From Eubacterium sp. (GTDB lineage Bacteria; Bacillota; Clostridia; Oscillospirales; Acutalibacteraceae), in assembly GCA_029050995.1 (NCBI GenBank), contig JAIDLO010000007.1:1-6129 (forward strand): a DNA stretch of 6,129 bases, read 5' to 3'. The notes beneath the pieces are model-generated. The model saw only the letters and a list, made by a program, of their open reading frames with translations, was not told where the DNA came from and ran no database searches. The position numbers and the translations under genes were made by a program. This document shows, one piece after another, positions 5,949-6,129 of this stretch (the stretch's first letter is position 1; the number at the start of each line of letters is the position of its first letter).

Positions 5949-6129
5949 TTATTTATTCTTTTTATCCTCTTCCTCTTCCATTTTTTTAATCATCAGCTCA
6001 GCCTTGTATATTATAGGATATAGCATAGAGATTACAAAAAGCACCACTCCAATTGAATAGCTAAAAACAATTTCTAAATTGAAATTCATATGATCACGAA
6101 TACCTAATACTGAAAAAACAACAGATTCT
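5949..6129 (-). CDS. Unrecognised membrane protein, C-terminal part (or a 46-residue small membrane protein)
   Basis: The minus-strand frame is open from the right window edge to TAA at 5951-5949, giving 59 visible residues. The order is a short polar/hydrophobic lead-in (ESVVFSVLGIRDH), one clear membrane helix (about IVFSYSIGVVLFVISMLYPI), and a highly charged tail (KAELMIKKMEEEEDKKNK). A single helix followed by a basic and acidic C-terminus is common at the end of small integral membrane proteins, with the tail in the cytoplasm. The frame stays open to the edge, so it is most simply the end of a longer gene. An in-frame ATG (MNFNLEI) could instead start a 46-residue protein, but only a weak, distant AGG precedes it. 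I do not recognise the family. It is read in the same direction as rmuC, with repeat block B and the rmuC promoter between them, so a shared operon is unlikely. Confidence 0.55.
   Translation of the reverse strand, partial: ESVVFSVLGIRDHMNFNLEIVFSYSIGVVLFVISMLYPIIYKAELMIKKMEEEEDKKNK

Overview
The base composition (moderately low G+C, A+T-rich spacers), strong purine-rich Shine-Dalgarno sites (GGAGG type), sigma-A-like promoters and a MurT/GatD pair all suggest a low-GC Gram-positive bacterium. A gut-type member of the Clostridia is most likely. This is inferred from gene content and style; no taxonomic marker is present in the window. All genes look chromosomal and mostly housekeeping. I found no phage, transposase, CRISPR, tRNA or rRNA signal, and no previously undescribed multi-gene system.

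Layout. (1) Positions 2023 down to 1, minus strand: a murT-gatD operon for amidation of the D-glutamate in lipid II. It has a clear promoter and a one-base murT/gatD overlap. gatD runs off the left edge and carries an in-frame TAA at codon 21, in the middle of an otherwise intact reading frame. (2) Positions 2080-2837, plus strand: a flavodoxin-like NAD(P)H-dependent oxidoreductase with a compact four-cysteine cluster, transcribed divergently from murT and ending in a strong hairpin terminator. (3) Positions 2789-4361, plus strand: a 12-helix sugar:cation symporter of the GPH (MelB-like) family with a TTG start. Its best promoter is embedded in the preceding gene's terminator hairpin. (4) Positions 4375-4501: a block of GTAGGG-ended hairpin repeats followed by a bidirectional terminator between convergent genes. 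(5) Positions 5841 down to 4568, minus strand: an RmuC-family protein with its own extended -10 promoter. (6) Positions 5867-5942: a second copy of the hairpin repeat block. (7) Positions 6129 down to 5949, minus strand: the C-terminal end of an unrecognised membrane protein, or a very small membrane protein.

Apart from murT-gatD, whose products form one enzyme, the genes appear to be independent transcription units with unrelated roles: cell-wall modification, redox chemistry, sugar uptake and genome maintenance. The most interesting signals are small-scale: the gatD nonsense codon, the promoter nested in a terminator, and the two copies of a covarying 27-nt hairpin repeat.
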